Made by a program: the position numbers and the translations under genes. A DNA stretch of 64,000 nucleotides from Streptomyces marianii. Its GTDB lineage: Bacteria; Actinomycetota; Actinomycetes; Streptomycetales; Streptomycetaceae. This document shows, one piece after another, positions 1 to 8,056 of this stretch. The DNA lies in assembly GCF_005795905.1 (NCBI RefSeq), contig NZ_VAWE01000001.1, forward strand, positions 1,612,001 to 1,676,000. The letters run 5' to 3'. The notes beneath the pieces were generated by a model. It did no database searches. It had not been told where the DNA came from and saw nothing but the letters and a program-made list of their open reading frames with translations. Positions within the stretch are counted from its first letter, which is position 1, and the number at the start of each line of letters is the position of its first letter.

Positions 1-615
1 CTGACTCCGTCGCAGGTAGGCGACGCGCTGCGCAATACCAAGGAACTGCTGGTCGAGGCCAACCTCACGGCTGGCACGCTGCAGGGACTGAGTCCCACGC
101 GGGCGCTGAACCTGCTAGATCCGCACGATCACGACAAGAGCGAGCTGGAGGACACCTTCCAGCACCCGCGCGACGGCCACAGCCCGCTTCAGATGTTCAC
201 CCGCTTCGACCCCCAGGAGGTTCGCGTCCACGGGGACGTCATCAAGACGCGGGGAACGATGACGTACGAGGTCTCCGCCTCGGGGGAGCTTCTGGTGCAC
301 GCCGACTACACCTTCGTGTACCCGGTCGTGAAGGCCAAGGGCGGTCTGGAAGTGGTGCCGGGGGCCGAGGAAGTGGCCCGGGTGATCGTGCGGCGCCAGC
401 TGACCCTCGTGTCAAGAGACGGGAAGCTCAATCCACGCGAGTATGTGCGGCAGATCGGCAATGACGACTGCCGGGAGCCGAAAGACGGGTTCATCCACCC
501 GCTCTTCTCTCAGGAGGCGGCCAAGGCACCGAAGTGGGCCCCTGTGGATCCCTACGACACCAGCAAGGACATCCAGGCAAACTCTAGCAACTGCTCTATA
601 CCCACCCAGACCTGA
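1..615 (+). CDS. Hypothetical actinobacterial protein, 5' end outside window
   Basis: The frame is open from base 1 to the TGA ending at 615, so the visible part is the last 204 residues of a longer protein. It resembles, from memory, a streptomycete family annotated only as hypothetical or secreted protein, with a DLFSRFDP-like motif (here MFTRFDPQEV, from residue 64) followed by a beta-rich stretch ending in HADYTFVYPVV. The C-terminus contains two cysteines (DDC and SSNC). No catalytic motif is seen. It runs into the insertion-sequence island about 100 bases downstream. The N-terminus, and so any signal peptide or lipobox, is not visible. Function is unknown. Confidence 0.6.
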   Translation: MTPSQVGDALRNTKELLVEANLTAGTLQGLSPTRALNLLDPHDHDKSELEDTFQHPRDGHSPLQMFTRFDPQEVRVHGDVIKTRGTMTYEVSASGELLVHADYTFVYPVVKAKGGLEVVPGAEEVARVIVRRQLTLVSRDGKLNPREYVRQIGNDDCREPKDGFIHPLFSQEAAKAPKWAPVDPYDTSKDIQANSSNCSIPTQT

Positions 616-711
616 CAACCTGCCCGGACCCGATCCCTCCAAGGCCGCACCGCGGCGCAACTTTTCACCGCAGTACTGCCGAGCGCTCTAGTTGACCAAG
701 CAGGCCGACTA

Positions 712-1568
712 AGAAGTCATCTCATTTGGCGAACCTGCGGTAGCAGATGAGGGTGCAGGCGATGCTGGTGAAGGCAAGGAAGTGCTCGGCTTTGCGTTCG
801 TAGCGTCGGTGGAGGCGTCGGCAGGTGGCGAGCCAGGCCATGGTGCGCTCAACGGTCCAACGGTGGCGGCCCAGCCGCTGCGAAGACTCGATCCCCTTGC
901 GGGCAATGCGGTGCGTGATGCCGCGCGCGCGTAACCATCGCCGCAGGTGGGAGTAGTCGTAGCCTTTGTCGGCGTGCAGCTTGTCCGGCCTGCGTCGCCG
1001 ACGCCCTCGGCGGGAGCGGATCGGTGGTATGCCCTTCACCAGGGGGATCAGAGCCTGGCTGTCGTGCAGGTTCGCCCCCGAGATTCCGATAGACAGGGGC
1101 AGACCGGTCCGTTCGGTGATCAAGTGGATCTTCGAGCCGTACTTGCCCCGGTCCACAGGATTCGGACCCGTCAGGTCCCCCTTTTCAGGGCCCGCATGTT
1201 CACCGAGTCGATCGCGCAGCGGGACCAGTCCAACTCACCGCGGGAGCCGAGCTCGTCGAGGACCAGGCGGTGGAGTTTCGCCCACACCCTGGCCTTCGTC
1301 CACTCGGAAAAGCGGCGGTGAGCCGTCGCCCCCGACGGCCCGAACGACGCGGACGGCAACTGCTGCCACGTGCAGCCCAATGTGGCCACGAACACGATCG
1401 CAGCCAGCACCTCCCGGTCACCGTGCCGGCCGGCCACCACCCTGAGGCCGCGACGACGCCTCTGGCACCACCCGCTGGAACAGCTCCCACAACTCGTCCG
1501 GCACCAGCCGCTCAACGATCTCCGTCACGACCCGAAGTTTACCGAGCCAACCAAATGAGATGAATTCT
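712..1568 (-). mobile_element. IS5-type insertion sequence (IS427-like), complete ends
   Basis: Two 18-bp ends form an inverted repeat with one mismatch: 712-729 (AGAAGTCATCTCATTTGG) and 1551-1568, whose complement is AGAATTCATCTCATTTGG. They enclose one transposase region on the minus strand. The trinucleotide TAA lies next to both ends (710-712 and 1568-1570 if the ends are taken one base in), which fits the 2-4 bp target duplications of this group. The element is about 857 bp, normal for IS427-group members. The ends are intact but the transposase has a frame break near its start, so the copy may be non-autonomous. Confidence 0.75.
722..1528 (-). pseudogene. IS5-family transposase, frameshifted
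   Basis: The transposase is spread over three frames. It starts at GTG 1528 (VTEIVERLVPDELWELF), but that frame stops at 1418-1420 after a small indel, and the next part (GDREVLAAIVFVATLGCTWQQLP, then RRFSEWTKARVWAKLH) is in another frame. That frame ends near 1171 (NMRALKRGT). The catalytic part DRGKYGSKIHLITERTGLPL through ADKGYDY to RHRWTVERTMAWL continues in a third frame to 722. The second break falls at AAAAGGGGG, where a -1 slip restores RALKRGDLTGPNPVDRGK. That looks like the programmed -1 frameshift used by this IS group. The first break has no slippery sequence and is probably an inactivating indel. Confidence 0.8.
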
Positions 1569-1627
1569 AAAGCGTGTTGCAGAAGGCTGTGATCTGGCAG
1601 GTCAGGGCCTGGTTCCGACAGTTCTGT

Positions 1628-2340
1628 TCATGCGGCCAGGATGAGGTTGTGCGTGTGGGCGACGGCGCGGACTGCATGGTGGAGACCGTCGCCGTGCCGC
1701 CGCCAGTCCCGGAGGATCTTGTAGTGCTTCATGCGGGCGAAGGCGTGCTCGACACGGGCGCGGACCCTGCGGTGCTCGGCGTTGTCTTCCTCCTCGCTGG
1801 CCAGGAGCGGCCCGCCGGGGCGTTTGCGGTGCGGGACGACGAGTCCGGTGTTGATGTACGCACCGTCGCCCAGGACGGTGATGCCTTCACACTGCTCGGC
1901 CAGGCCGGAATCCCGCCACGCCTTCGCATCGGAGGTGGTGCCGGGCGCCGGCCGGGCCGCGGCAACCACGAGTTTCGTGTCGGCGTCGATGATGACCTGC
2001 ACGTTTGCCGAGAACCGGTAGTTGCGCGAGGAGGCTCCGACCTTACGGTCGCGGACGGGAACCAAGGTGCCGTCCACGATCCAGAACCGATCCGCGGCGT
2101 CGGCGGGGCGAGCGGCCAGCTCGAGGGCGAGCAGGGGCCGCAGCCGCTGGATGACCCAGCACACCGTCGCCGACGAGATCCTGAACAGCGGCGCGAGCTG
2201 CCGCATCGTGAGGTTCGTGCGGTAGTAGACGGCCACCAGCAGGACCCGGTCCGCCAGCGGCAGGCACCACGGCCGGCCGCCACCGGGACGGTTTTTTCGC
2301 CCCGCTGCACCACCTTCAACAGACGTTCAAACTGCCGCAT
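1628..2340 (-). pseudogene. IS5-like DDE transposase with -1 frame change
   Basis: This is a DDE-superfamily (DDE_Tnp_4-like) transposase. ATG at 2340 begins MRQFERLLKVVQRGEK. After a run of six T on the plus strand (2292-2297, AAAAAA in the mRNA) the homologous frame shifts by -1 and continues as NRPGGGRPWCLPLADRVLLVAVYYRTNLTM..., then the HTH QLAPLFRISSATVCWVIQRL. Catalytic-domain motifs follow: DGTLVPVRDRK, YRFSANVQVIIDADT, LGDGAYINTG and ARVEHAFARMKHYKIL. Stop at 1628. The A6 run allows either a programmed slip or a one-base deletion. Terminal repeats were not found with confidence; only a 7-bp match AAGCGTG (1570-1576, complement at 2425-2431) was noticed. Confidence 0.7.
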
Positions 2341-2410
2341 CCGCAACCCCCCACCCGCCGCGGCCGTCGTCCGCTGACGTTGCCCGTCAGCGTTGCCGTC
2401 AAACCGCTGG

Positions 2411-2442
2411 GAGCCCCACCAAGTCACGCTTCGGTGGGGCTC
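2411..2442. repeat. 10-bp perfect hairpin between two IS elements
   Basis: GAGCCCCACC at 2411-2420 is exactly complementary to GGTGGGGCTC at 2433-2442, with a 12-base loop. It lies between the second IS5-like transposase and the left end of the IS1182-type element. It may be a terminator blocking read-through into the transposase, or part of a neighbouring IS end. Confidence 0.45.
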
Positions 2443-2543
2443 CAGGGCGACTCTGTTGCTGAATTGCCTGCAGAGGCACGGGCAGGTCGGCATGATCGTT
2501 GGTGCGGTCGTTCTGTCTGCTCCGGCCGCAGGGGGTTGGCGCG

Positions 2544-4286
2544 GTGTCCATGCGGCCGGGGGGATTGCCGTCCATTCCTGAACAGACGGCCAGAACGGCC
2601 CGTGCGGCCTTCCCTGGTGGGAGCCTGCCCATGCGCGTGCGTGACCACCTTGCCGAGGTTTTCGACGACGCGTTGTTCACCGATGCGTTTCCCGATCGTG
2701 GGGCTCCCGCCCAGTCTCCGGCCCTGCTCGCGCTGGTGACGGTGCTGCAGTTCACGGAGAACCTGACCGACCGGCAGGCGGCGGACGCGTCGCGGGATCG
2801 CCTGTCGTGGAAATACGCGCTGGGCGCGGAGCTCTCCGATGCAGGCTTCGACTTCTCCGCGCTGTCGAAGTTCCGTGCCCGGCTGGTCGGGCACGGCCTG
2901 GAGCGGACACTCTTCGACAGGCTCGTCGAGCACTGCCGCGAGGCCGGGCTGATCAAGGCCGGTGGCAAGCAGCGCACGGACTCCACCCATGTGATCAGCG
3001 CGGTCCGTGACCTGAACCGGACCGAGCTGGCCGGGGAGAGTGTGCGGGCCGCTCTGGAGGCGCTGGCGGTGGCGGCGCCGTCCTGGCTGGCCGGCGTGAT
3101 CGACGTCGCCGAGTTCGCCGAACGCTACGGGCCGCGCGTGGATGGCTGGACGATGCCGGGCTCGAAGACCAAGCGGGACCGGCTTGCCCAGGTCTTCGGC
3201 CAGGACGCGCTGGTCCTGTGCCGGGCGGCCTGGTCCGATACCGCGCCGGTGTGGGTCCGCGAGATCGAGGCGGTGGCCCTCCTGCGGCAGGTCATGGTGC
3301 AGACCTACATCATCCGTACCGATGGCCGGGGACGGGAGGTGATCAAGAAGCGGGACGCCGACGACAGCGGGGTCCCGCCCGGCCATATCCGCCTGGCCTC
3401 CCCGTACGACCCCGACGCCCGCTGGTCGGCCAAGGGCGACGACCTGTTCTGGCTCGGATACAAGGTCCACCTCACCGAGACCTGCGACACCCTCCCCGAA
3501 GCCGAAGCCGAAGCCGAAGCCGAAGCCGAAGCCGAAGCCGAAGCCGAAGCCGTGAGGCTTCCATTACGGCTGATCACGGATGTCCACACCACCGAGGCGA
3601 CCGTTCCGGACGTCAAGGCCACCGCGCCCATCCAGCAGAACCTGGCCGAGCGGCAGGTCGCACCGGGCGAGCACTACCTCGACTCCGGATACCCCTCCGT
3701 CGACCTGGTCGTGGAAGCGGCGGGCCGGGGCATCGGCATGGTCACCCCGCTCCTGGCCGACCACTCCCCGCAGGCCAAGGCCGCCGAGGGCTTCGCCAAG
3801 AGCGCCTTCCGCGTCGACTGGAAGGCCCGCCAGGTCCACTGTCCCCAGGGGGCCACCAGCGCCGGCTGGTACCCGGTCACCCAGCACCGACGAGACGCCA
3901 TCGTGATCGAATTCGCCCGAGCCGACTGCCGTCCCTGTCCCTCCCGGACCAACTGCACCAGCTCGGTCCGCGGTACCCGCATGCTCACCCTGCGTCCCCG
4001 TGAACTCCACGAACGCACCACCACAGCCAGAACCGAACAGGACACCGAGTCCTGGAGGGCCAAGTACGCCCTCCGCGCCGGCATCGAGAGCACCGTCAAC
4101 CAGGCCCTCGACGTCACCGGCATCCGCCAGGCCCGCTACCGCGGGCTACCGAAAGTCACCCTCCAACACGCCTTCTCCGCCACCGCCCTCAACATCGTCC
4201 GCCTCGACGCCTGGTGGACCACCAACCCACTACGCAAGCCCCGCACCAGCCGACTGCAGCGCCTCAGCCACCAACTCGCCGGCTGA
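2544..4286 (+). CDS. IS1182-family transposase
   Basis: This 580-residue DDE transposase starts at GTG 2544 (VSMRPGGLPSIPEQT), with GGGGG eight bases upstream; in-frame starts further up lack this. N-terminal motifs typical of the family are LTDRQAADASRDRLSWKYALG and SALSKFRARL. The catalytic segment has KQRTDSTHVISAVRDLNR, VHTTEATVPDVKATAPIQ and YLDSGYPSVD. The C-terminal part has the Cys motif CRPCPSRTNC and the RAGIESTVNQ segment. Residues about 319-336 are nine Glu-Ala repeats encoded by nine GAAGCC hexamers, between YKVHLTET and the VHTTEATVPD block. This looks like a slippage expansion in a surface loop. The gene seems otherwise intact and possibly active. Confidence 0.88.
   Translation: MSMRPGGLPSIPEQTARTARAAFPGGSLPMRVRDHLAEVFDDALFTDAFPDRGAPAQSPALLALVTVLQFTENLTDRQAADASRDRLSWKYALGAELSDAGFDFSALSKFRARLVGHGLERTLFDRLVEHCREAGLIKAGGKQRTDSTHVISAVRDLNRTELAGESVRAALEALAVAAPSWLAGVIDVAEFAERYGPRVDGWTMPGSKTKRDRLAQVFGQDALVLCRAAWSDTAPVWVREIEAVALLRQVMVQTYIIRTDGRGREVIKKRDADDSGVPPGHIRLASPYDPDARWSAKGDDLFWLGYKVHLTETCDTLPEAEAEAEAEAEAEAEAEAVRLPLRLITDVHTTEATVPDVKATAPIQQNLAERQVAPGEHYLDSGYPSVDLVVEAAGRGIGMVTPLLADHSPQAKAAEGFAKSAFRVDWKARQVHCPQGATSAGWYPVTQHRRDAIVIEFARADCRPCPSRTNCTSSVRGTRMLTLRPRELHERTTTARTEQDTESWRAKYALRAGIESTVNQALDVTGIRQARYRGLPKVTLQHAFSATALNIVRLDAWWTTNPLRKPRTSRLQRLSHQLAG
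3498..3551 (+). repeat. (GAAGCC)9 hexanucleotide microsatellite inside the transposase
   Basis: Nine perfect tandem copies of GAAGCC, in frame, encode (Glu-Ala)9. Being a multiple of three, copy-number changes would keep the reading frame. Confidence 0.95.
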
Positions 4287-4328
4287 AGGATTCAGCAACA
4301 GAGTCCAGGGCTCCGGCAAAGTCGTTGA

Positions 4329-4697
4329 TCATGCTGTCAGGAGCAGGTTGATGGGGCGGCCGGTGTCGCGGGCGTGATGGCGTAGGGCGGCGGCGATGTT
4401 GTGGTGTCCGGCCAGGCGGAGCAGGGTGGTCACGGTGTTGCGCAGGGTGGCCGTGATGCGGGGTGCGTTGCCGGTGCGGATCTGGGAGCGGTCTTCGTCG
4501 AAGGTGACGTCGCGGACCCAGTGCAGGCGGTTCTCGATCTCCCAGTGTGACTGCACCCATGCGGCCAGGATGGCGGGCGGTGCGGTGCGGGCGTCCGCGC
4601 TGGTGATCAGGTAGACGATCTCGACGGTCCGTTTGCCCTTCCTGGTGACGGTGCGCCGCAGTTGGGCGACCTGCGCAGCGGCCGTGAACTCGACCCG
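4329..4697 (-). pseudogene. ISAs1-family transposase, C-terminal fragment
   Basis: The minus-strand frame reads [21 protein letters not shown], then [52 protein letters not shown], and ends INLLLTA with TGA at 4329-4331. The [19 protein letters not shown] block is a hallmark of ISAs1 transposases. About 120 C-terminal residues remain. The N-terminal two thirds are missing, and near 4695 the sequence changes abruptly to a plus-strand methyltransferase frame. Confidence 0.85.
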
Positions 4698-5203
4698 GAT
4701 TCATCGGCTTCTCCCTGCTGGCAGCCGGCCTCTGCGACACGCTGGACCTGGGCGACGTGAACCCCGATGCCGGGGCCGCCGTGGGGCGGACCATCGAAGC
4801 GAACGGCCTCCACGGAAAGGTCCGCTTCCACCTGTCCGACGGGTTCAGCCAGGTGCCCGATGACCTGCGCTGGGATCTGATGGTGGGCAACCCGCCGCAC
4901 GTCAACGCGGTCGCGGCCGCCTCGGACTACCAGCGCAGCCACTCCCCGCTCATCTGGAAAGACACCGACTGGGCCATTCACCGCAGCTTCTACGCCAAGG
5001 CAGCGCAGCGGCTACGGCCCGGCGGCTCCGTCGTCATCCAAGAGAACCACCGGTTCTCCGCCCCGGAGGACTTCACAGAGATGGCCGAGGAGTCCGGCCT
5101 GGAGGTCGTCGGAGCCTTCGAGTGCGGGGCCGGCTACGAGGACTACTACTTCCTGTGGTCCCGGCTGCCCGCGCACGACGACCAATGCAAGCACACTTCA
5201 TGA
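4698..5203 (+). pseudogene. SAM-dependent methyltransferase, 5'-truncated by IS material
   Basis: The frame starts at the IS junction with [21 protein letters not shown] and runs to the stop at 5203, giving about 168 residues of a class I methyltransferase. LDLGDVNPDA looks like the acidic strand-2 region that contacts [14 protein letters not shown] is the NPPx motif of N-methylating enzymes such as PrmC-like or small-domain methyltransferases. The glycine-rich motif I and any start codon are lost. A short open frame could still start at an internal ATG (4757), but it would lack part of the SAM pocket. It precedes panD by 22 bases in the same direction, suggesting it once headed that operon. 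Confidence 0.7.
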
Positions 5204-5225
5204 CACCGCAAGGAGAGACGGCACC

Positions 5226-5642
5226 ATGTTGCGTTCCATGATGAAGTCCAAGATCCACCGGGCGACCGTGACCCAGGCGGACCTTCACTACGTCGGTTCG
5301 GTCACCGTGAGCGCCGACCTGATGGAGGCGGCCGACCTGCTCCCCGGCGAGCAGGTCGACATCGTGGACATCGACAACGGCGCGCGGCTCACCACATACG
5401 TCATCGAAGGTCCCCGCGATTCCGGGGTCATAGGCATCAACGGCGCTGCCGCCCGCCTGATCAGTCCCGGAGATCTGGTCATCCTCATCGCCTACGGGAT
5501 GGTGGCGGAGGACGAGGCCCGGACTCTCAGGCCTCGGGTGGTCTTCGTGGACGAGCACAACAGGGTGGTGAGCCAGGGTCACGAACCCGCAGACGTTCCG
5601 GACGGCTTCGGCCTGCGGTCCGGCAGCCGGGTGTCCTCGTAG
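5226..5642 (+). CDS. panD: PanD-type aspartate 1-decarboxylase
   Basis: This 138-residue protein matches the size of PanD, the pyruvoyl enzyme that decarboxylates L-aspartate to beta-alanine. The self-cleavage site is present: HYVGSVTVS puts Gly24-Ser25 exactly where the proenzyme is cut. [10 protein letters not shown] and the [20 protein letters not shown] block are also family hallmarks. An AAGGAG site lies upstream of ATG 5226. It follows the truncated methyltransferase by 22 bases and precedes an ATP-grasp ligase by 39. No panB or panC is nearby, so the beta-alanine may feed a dedicated product rather than pantothenate. It could instead be the only panD of the genome. Confidence 0.9.
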   Translation: MLRSMMKSKIHRATVTQADLHYVGSVTVSADLMEAADLLPGEQVDIVDIDNGARLTTYVIEGPRDSGVIGINGAAARLISPGDLVILIAYGMVAEDEARTLRPRVVFVDEHNRVVSQGHEPADVPDGFGLRSGSRVSS

Positions 5643-5681
5643 CGGTCGGCCGATTACCAACGAGGGAAGGACATACGGCAC

Positions 5682-6635
5682 ATGAACCCTATGATCACGT
5701 GGATATACGAGTCCGAGGACGCGGATCCGACAGAGGTGGAGGCATTCGAGCGCAGCATCACGCAGCGCTACTCGGTGCTTTCCCGGCCCCGCGGCCTTGA
5801 CTTCCGGGTGATCAGAGCAGCGGAGCTGGTGCCGTCCTCCGTGGGCAGGCCAGTCCTGCGCTACCGCGGCGAGGACCTGCTGGAGCAGCGGCAGTGCTAC
5901 ATCGTCGAAGACATGGCCACCCAACCACAGGGCGGCCAGGCGCTGCGCGCCATCTACCGCACCGTCCAGGCCAGCAGTTCGGTCCTGCTCAACCGCTCGT
6001 TCGACGGCCCCGACTACCTGGAGCGTGACAAGCTCGCACAACTCCAGCACGCCGGCGCGCTGGGCATCCCGACCACGGGAACCATCACGGTGCCGTCCGG
6101 CAAGTACGCCCGCCGGGCGATCGCCGAAGTGCGGCGTGAACTCGGCGACGGCCCCTACATCGTCAAGCCGCGCGAGATGACCGGCGGTTACGGCGTGCTG
6201 CGGGTCGACTCCGATCAGCAGCTGGCGGCGACGATCGACATCGTCGCCCAAACCGGGGCCGGATACATCGTGCAGCCGCTGATCCCGCACTACGGCGACA
6301 TGCGTGTGTTCGTCGCCGACGGCAAGGTCGTGTCCTCTCTGACCCGCCGCCCCCGCCCCGGGGGCTACCTGGCGAGCGTCAGCCAGGGAGGGACCATAGA
6401 GGTGAACCAGGACCACCTGCAGGTCGCTGACTTCTGCAGTCGTATGGCACAGGACCTGCGAGCCGAATGGATGTGCGTCGACTGGCTGATGACCGACTCC
6501 GGTCCCGTGCTCAACGAGTGGAGCACGGCCCATGGCGGCTTCACCATGATGCCGGAGCCGGAACTCGGCAAGGTCGCCGACGCCTTCTTCGGCTGGATCC
6601 GTGGGCGACTGGACGCGGAGGTAGCCCGCCGTTGA
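5682..6635 (+). CDS. RimK-like ATP-grasp ligase
   Basis: This 317-residue protein has an ATP-grasp layout: an N-terminal preATP-grasp region (1-95), LERDKLAQLQHAGALGIPTTGT (about 113-134), the nucleotide-binding loop YIVKPREMTGGYGVLRV (about 155-171), and a metal-binding end with MCVDWLMTDSGPVLNEWSTAHGG (about 265-287). Such enzymes join a carboxylate, through an acyl phosphate, to an amine. Its place right after panD suggests beta-alanine or aspartate as a substrate, which is inference. A GGAAGG site precedes ATG 5682. A strong hairpin follows. It is not obviously a peptide-maturase of the TgmB/MvdC type, because no precursor-like small gene is seen. Confidence 0.85.
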   Translation: MNPMITWIYESEDADPTEVEAFERSITQRYSVLSRPRGLDFRVIRAAELVPSSVGRPVLRYRGEDLLEQRQCYIVEDMATQPQGGQALRAIYRTVQASSSVLLNRSFDGPDYLERDKLAQLQHAGALGIPTTGTITVPSGKYARRAIAEVRRELGDGPYIVKPREMTGGYGVLRVDSDQQLAATIDIVAQTGAGYIVQPLIPHYGDMRVFVADGKVVSSLTRRPRPGGYLASVSQGGTIEVNQDHLQVADFCSRMAQDLRAEWMCVDWLMTDSGPVLNEWSTAHGGFTMMPEPELGKVADAFFGWIRGRLDAEVARR

Positions 6636-6675
6636 GCAGAGGCGTTCCCCCTGGCAGCGTATGACAGGGCCCCAC

Positions 6676-6720
6676 ACGGTCCGCGCCGCACCTGCCGGTG
6701 AGCAGGGCGGCGCGGACCGT
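6676..6720. terminator. Bidirectional terminator between convergent genes
   Basis: ACGGTCCGCGCCG (6676-6688) is perfectly complementary to CGGCGCGGACCGT (6708-6720). It sits between the stop of the ATP-grasp gene and the stop of the convergent MFS gene. Confidence 0.8.
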
Positions 6721-6734
6721 TCTCCGCTGCTGGT

Positions 6735-7979
6735 CTACGCCTTCGGAGCGGGGCTCACAAGCCCGCCCAGGCGTACCGCCCAGACGACCACGGCGGCGAG
6801 AGCGATCGCGATGACGGCCGTGGCCATCCCGGCCTTGATGCCGACGGACACGGTGATGCTGCTGGCCACCAGCGCGCCGAGCGGCACGCCCAGACCCGAG
6901 GACAGCATCCGGCGGGTGGTGTTGACCCGGCCCTGAAGTTCGGCCGGCGTCACCTCCTGGGAGTAGGTCATCGTGTTCACCAAGACGATGAGGTAGGCCG
7001 TTCCCCACACCGTCAGGGCCACCAGCGCGACCCGCCAGTCGGAGGTGAGCACGACGACGAGGCCGAGGAGCGCCCCGACCGGCAGCACCCACAGCAGCAG
7101 GGGGAAGGCGTCGAAGCGGCGCCGAAGCCGAGGCAGCAGCAGCGACCCGCCGATGCCTCCGGCGCTCCAGGCCATGTAGAGCAGGCCGATCCGCCCGTCC
7201 GAGCCGTGGATGCCCAGCCCCCGGTCGGCGAAGACGACCAGCTGACCGACGATCGCGCCGCCGGAGAACGACTGGAGGGTGCCGACCACGGTCATGATCC
7301 GCAGTGTGGGGTGACCGGCCAGGAAGCGGAGGCCTTGGCCGATGGATTCCTTGAAACCCGGCCTCTTGGCGTCCGAGGGCGCGGACCTGCGCGGGACACC
7401 GGTGACCGCCCTGATGAAGAGCGCCGAGACGACGAAGGTCAGGGCGTCGAGCGCGAGCGTACCGGCGGGGCGGAAGAGCATGATGAGGCCGCCCGCGAGA
7501 GCGTTTCCGGCGATGCGGACGACGGTCTCCGCACCGTAGATCGCACTGTTGGCGCGGGCCAGGCTGTCCTTGCCGACGATGTCCGGGACGAACCCGTAGA
7601 CGCCCGCGTCGAAGAAGAGGGCGAGCGTGGACGACAGGAACGCCACCACGACGACATGCCCCGCCGTCAGCACTCCCATGGCCCAGGCCAACGGTATGGA
7701 GCCCAGGCACAGAGCGTTGAGCCAGTCAGCCGCGATCATCAGGGTGCGCCGGTCCACACGGTCCGCGACCGCGCCCGCGATCAGGCCGAAGGCCAGGTAG
7801 GGCAGCGTTCCAGCGGCTGCGACGAGGGCGACCAGCAGGGGCGATCTGCTTTCCTCGAAGACCAGGACGGGGAGCACGACGGTGGTGACGGCGGACCCGA
7901 GGCCGGAAACAGCACGGGAAAGCCAGAAGTTTCGAAATCCAGCGACGCGGCGGAGGGGAACAGTCTGTGAAGTCGACAT
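6735..7979 (-). CDS. MFS transporter (MFS_3/EntS-like exporter)
   Basis: This 414-residue protein has about 12 hydrophobic segments. The MFS signature is in loop 2-3: GAVADRVDRRTLMIAADW, preceded by LPYLAFGLIAG. The later EVTPAELQGRVNTTRRMLSSGLGVPLGAL block is typical of the MFS_3 exporters that move siderophores and macrolide-like drugs. It lies 77 bases downstream of helR on the same strand and converges on the ATP-grasp gene. It could be co-transcribed with helR as an antibiotic exporter, or export the product of the PanD/ATP-grasp set. The sequence does not decide between these. Confidence 0.85.
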   Translation of the reverse strand: MSTSQTVPLRRVAGFRNFWLSRAVSGLGSAVTTVVLPVLVFEESRSPLLVALVAAAGTLPYLAFGLIAGAVADRVDRRTLMIAADWLNALCLGSIPLAWAMGVLTAGHVVVVAFLSSTLALFFDAGVYGFVPDIVGKDSLARANSAIYGAETVVRIAGNALAGGLIMLFRPAGTLALDALTFVVSALFIRAVTGVPRRSAPSDAKRPGFKESIGQGLRFLAGHPTLRIMTVVGTLQSFSGGAIVGQLVVFADRGLGIHGSDGRIGLLYMAWSAGGIGGSLLLPRLRRRFDAFPLLLWVLPVGALLGLVVVLTSDWRVALVALTVWGTAYLIVLVNTMTYSQEVTPAELQGRVNTTRRMLSSGLGVPLGALVASSITVSVGIKAGMATAVIAIALAAVVVWAVRLGGLVSPAPKA

Positions 7980-8056
7980 CTCGTTATGTGTTTCATTCCT
8001 GCAGTGGCGAAATCGTGCGATCGTGAGAACCGGTCGGGTCGGCTTGCGTCAGCTGG

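Larger units (their letters stand above)
2449..4305 (+). mobile_element. Complete IS1182-type insertion sequence with TSD
   Basis: A 16-bp perfect inverted repeat bounds the element: GACTCTGTTGCTGAAT at 2449-2464 and its complement ATTCAGCAACAGAGTC at 4290-4305. The hexamer CAGGGC directly flanks both ends (2443-2448 and 4306-4311), an intact target duplication. The single transposase gene is uninterrupted. Intact ends, duplication and gene together point to a relatively recent insertion. The right flank (CTCCGGCAAAGTCG) continues into the ISAs1 fragment, so this element appears to have landed at the edge of that older one. Confidence 0.85.

Noticed and set aside
1160..1180. The second IS5 frame break as a fatal mutation
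   Set aside because: AAAAGGGGG allows the programmed -1 shift known in this IS group; only the first break is treated as inactivating.
5682..6635. The ATP-grasp gene as a ribosomal-peptide maturase
   Set aside because: No short precursor-like gene was found beside it.
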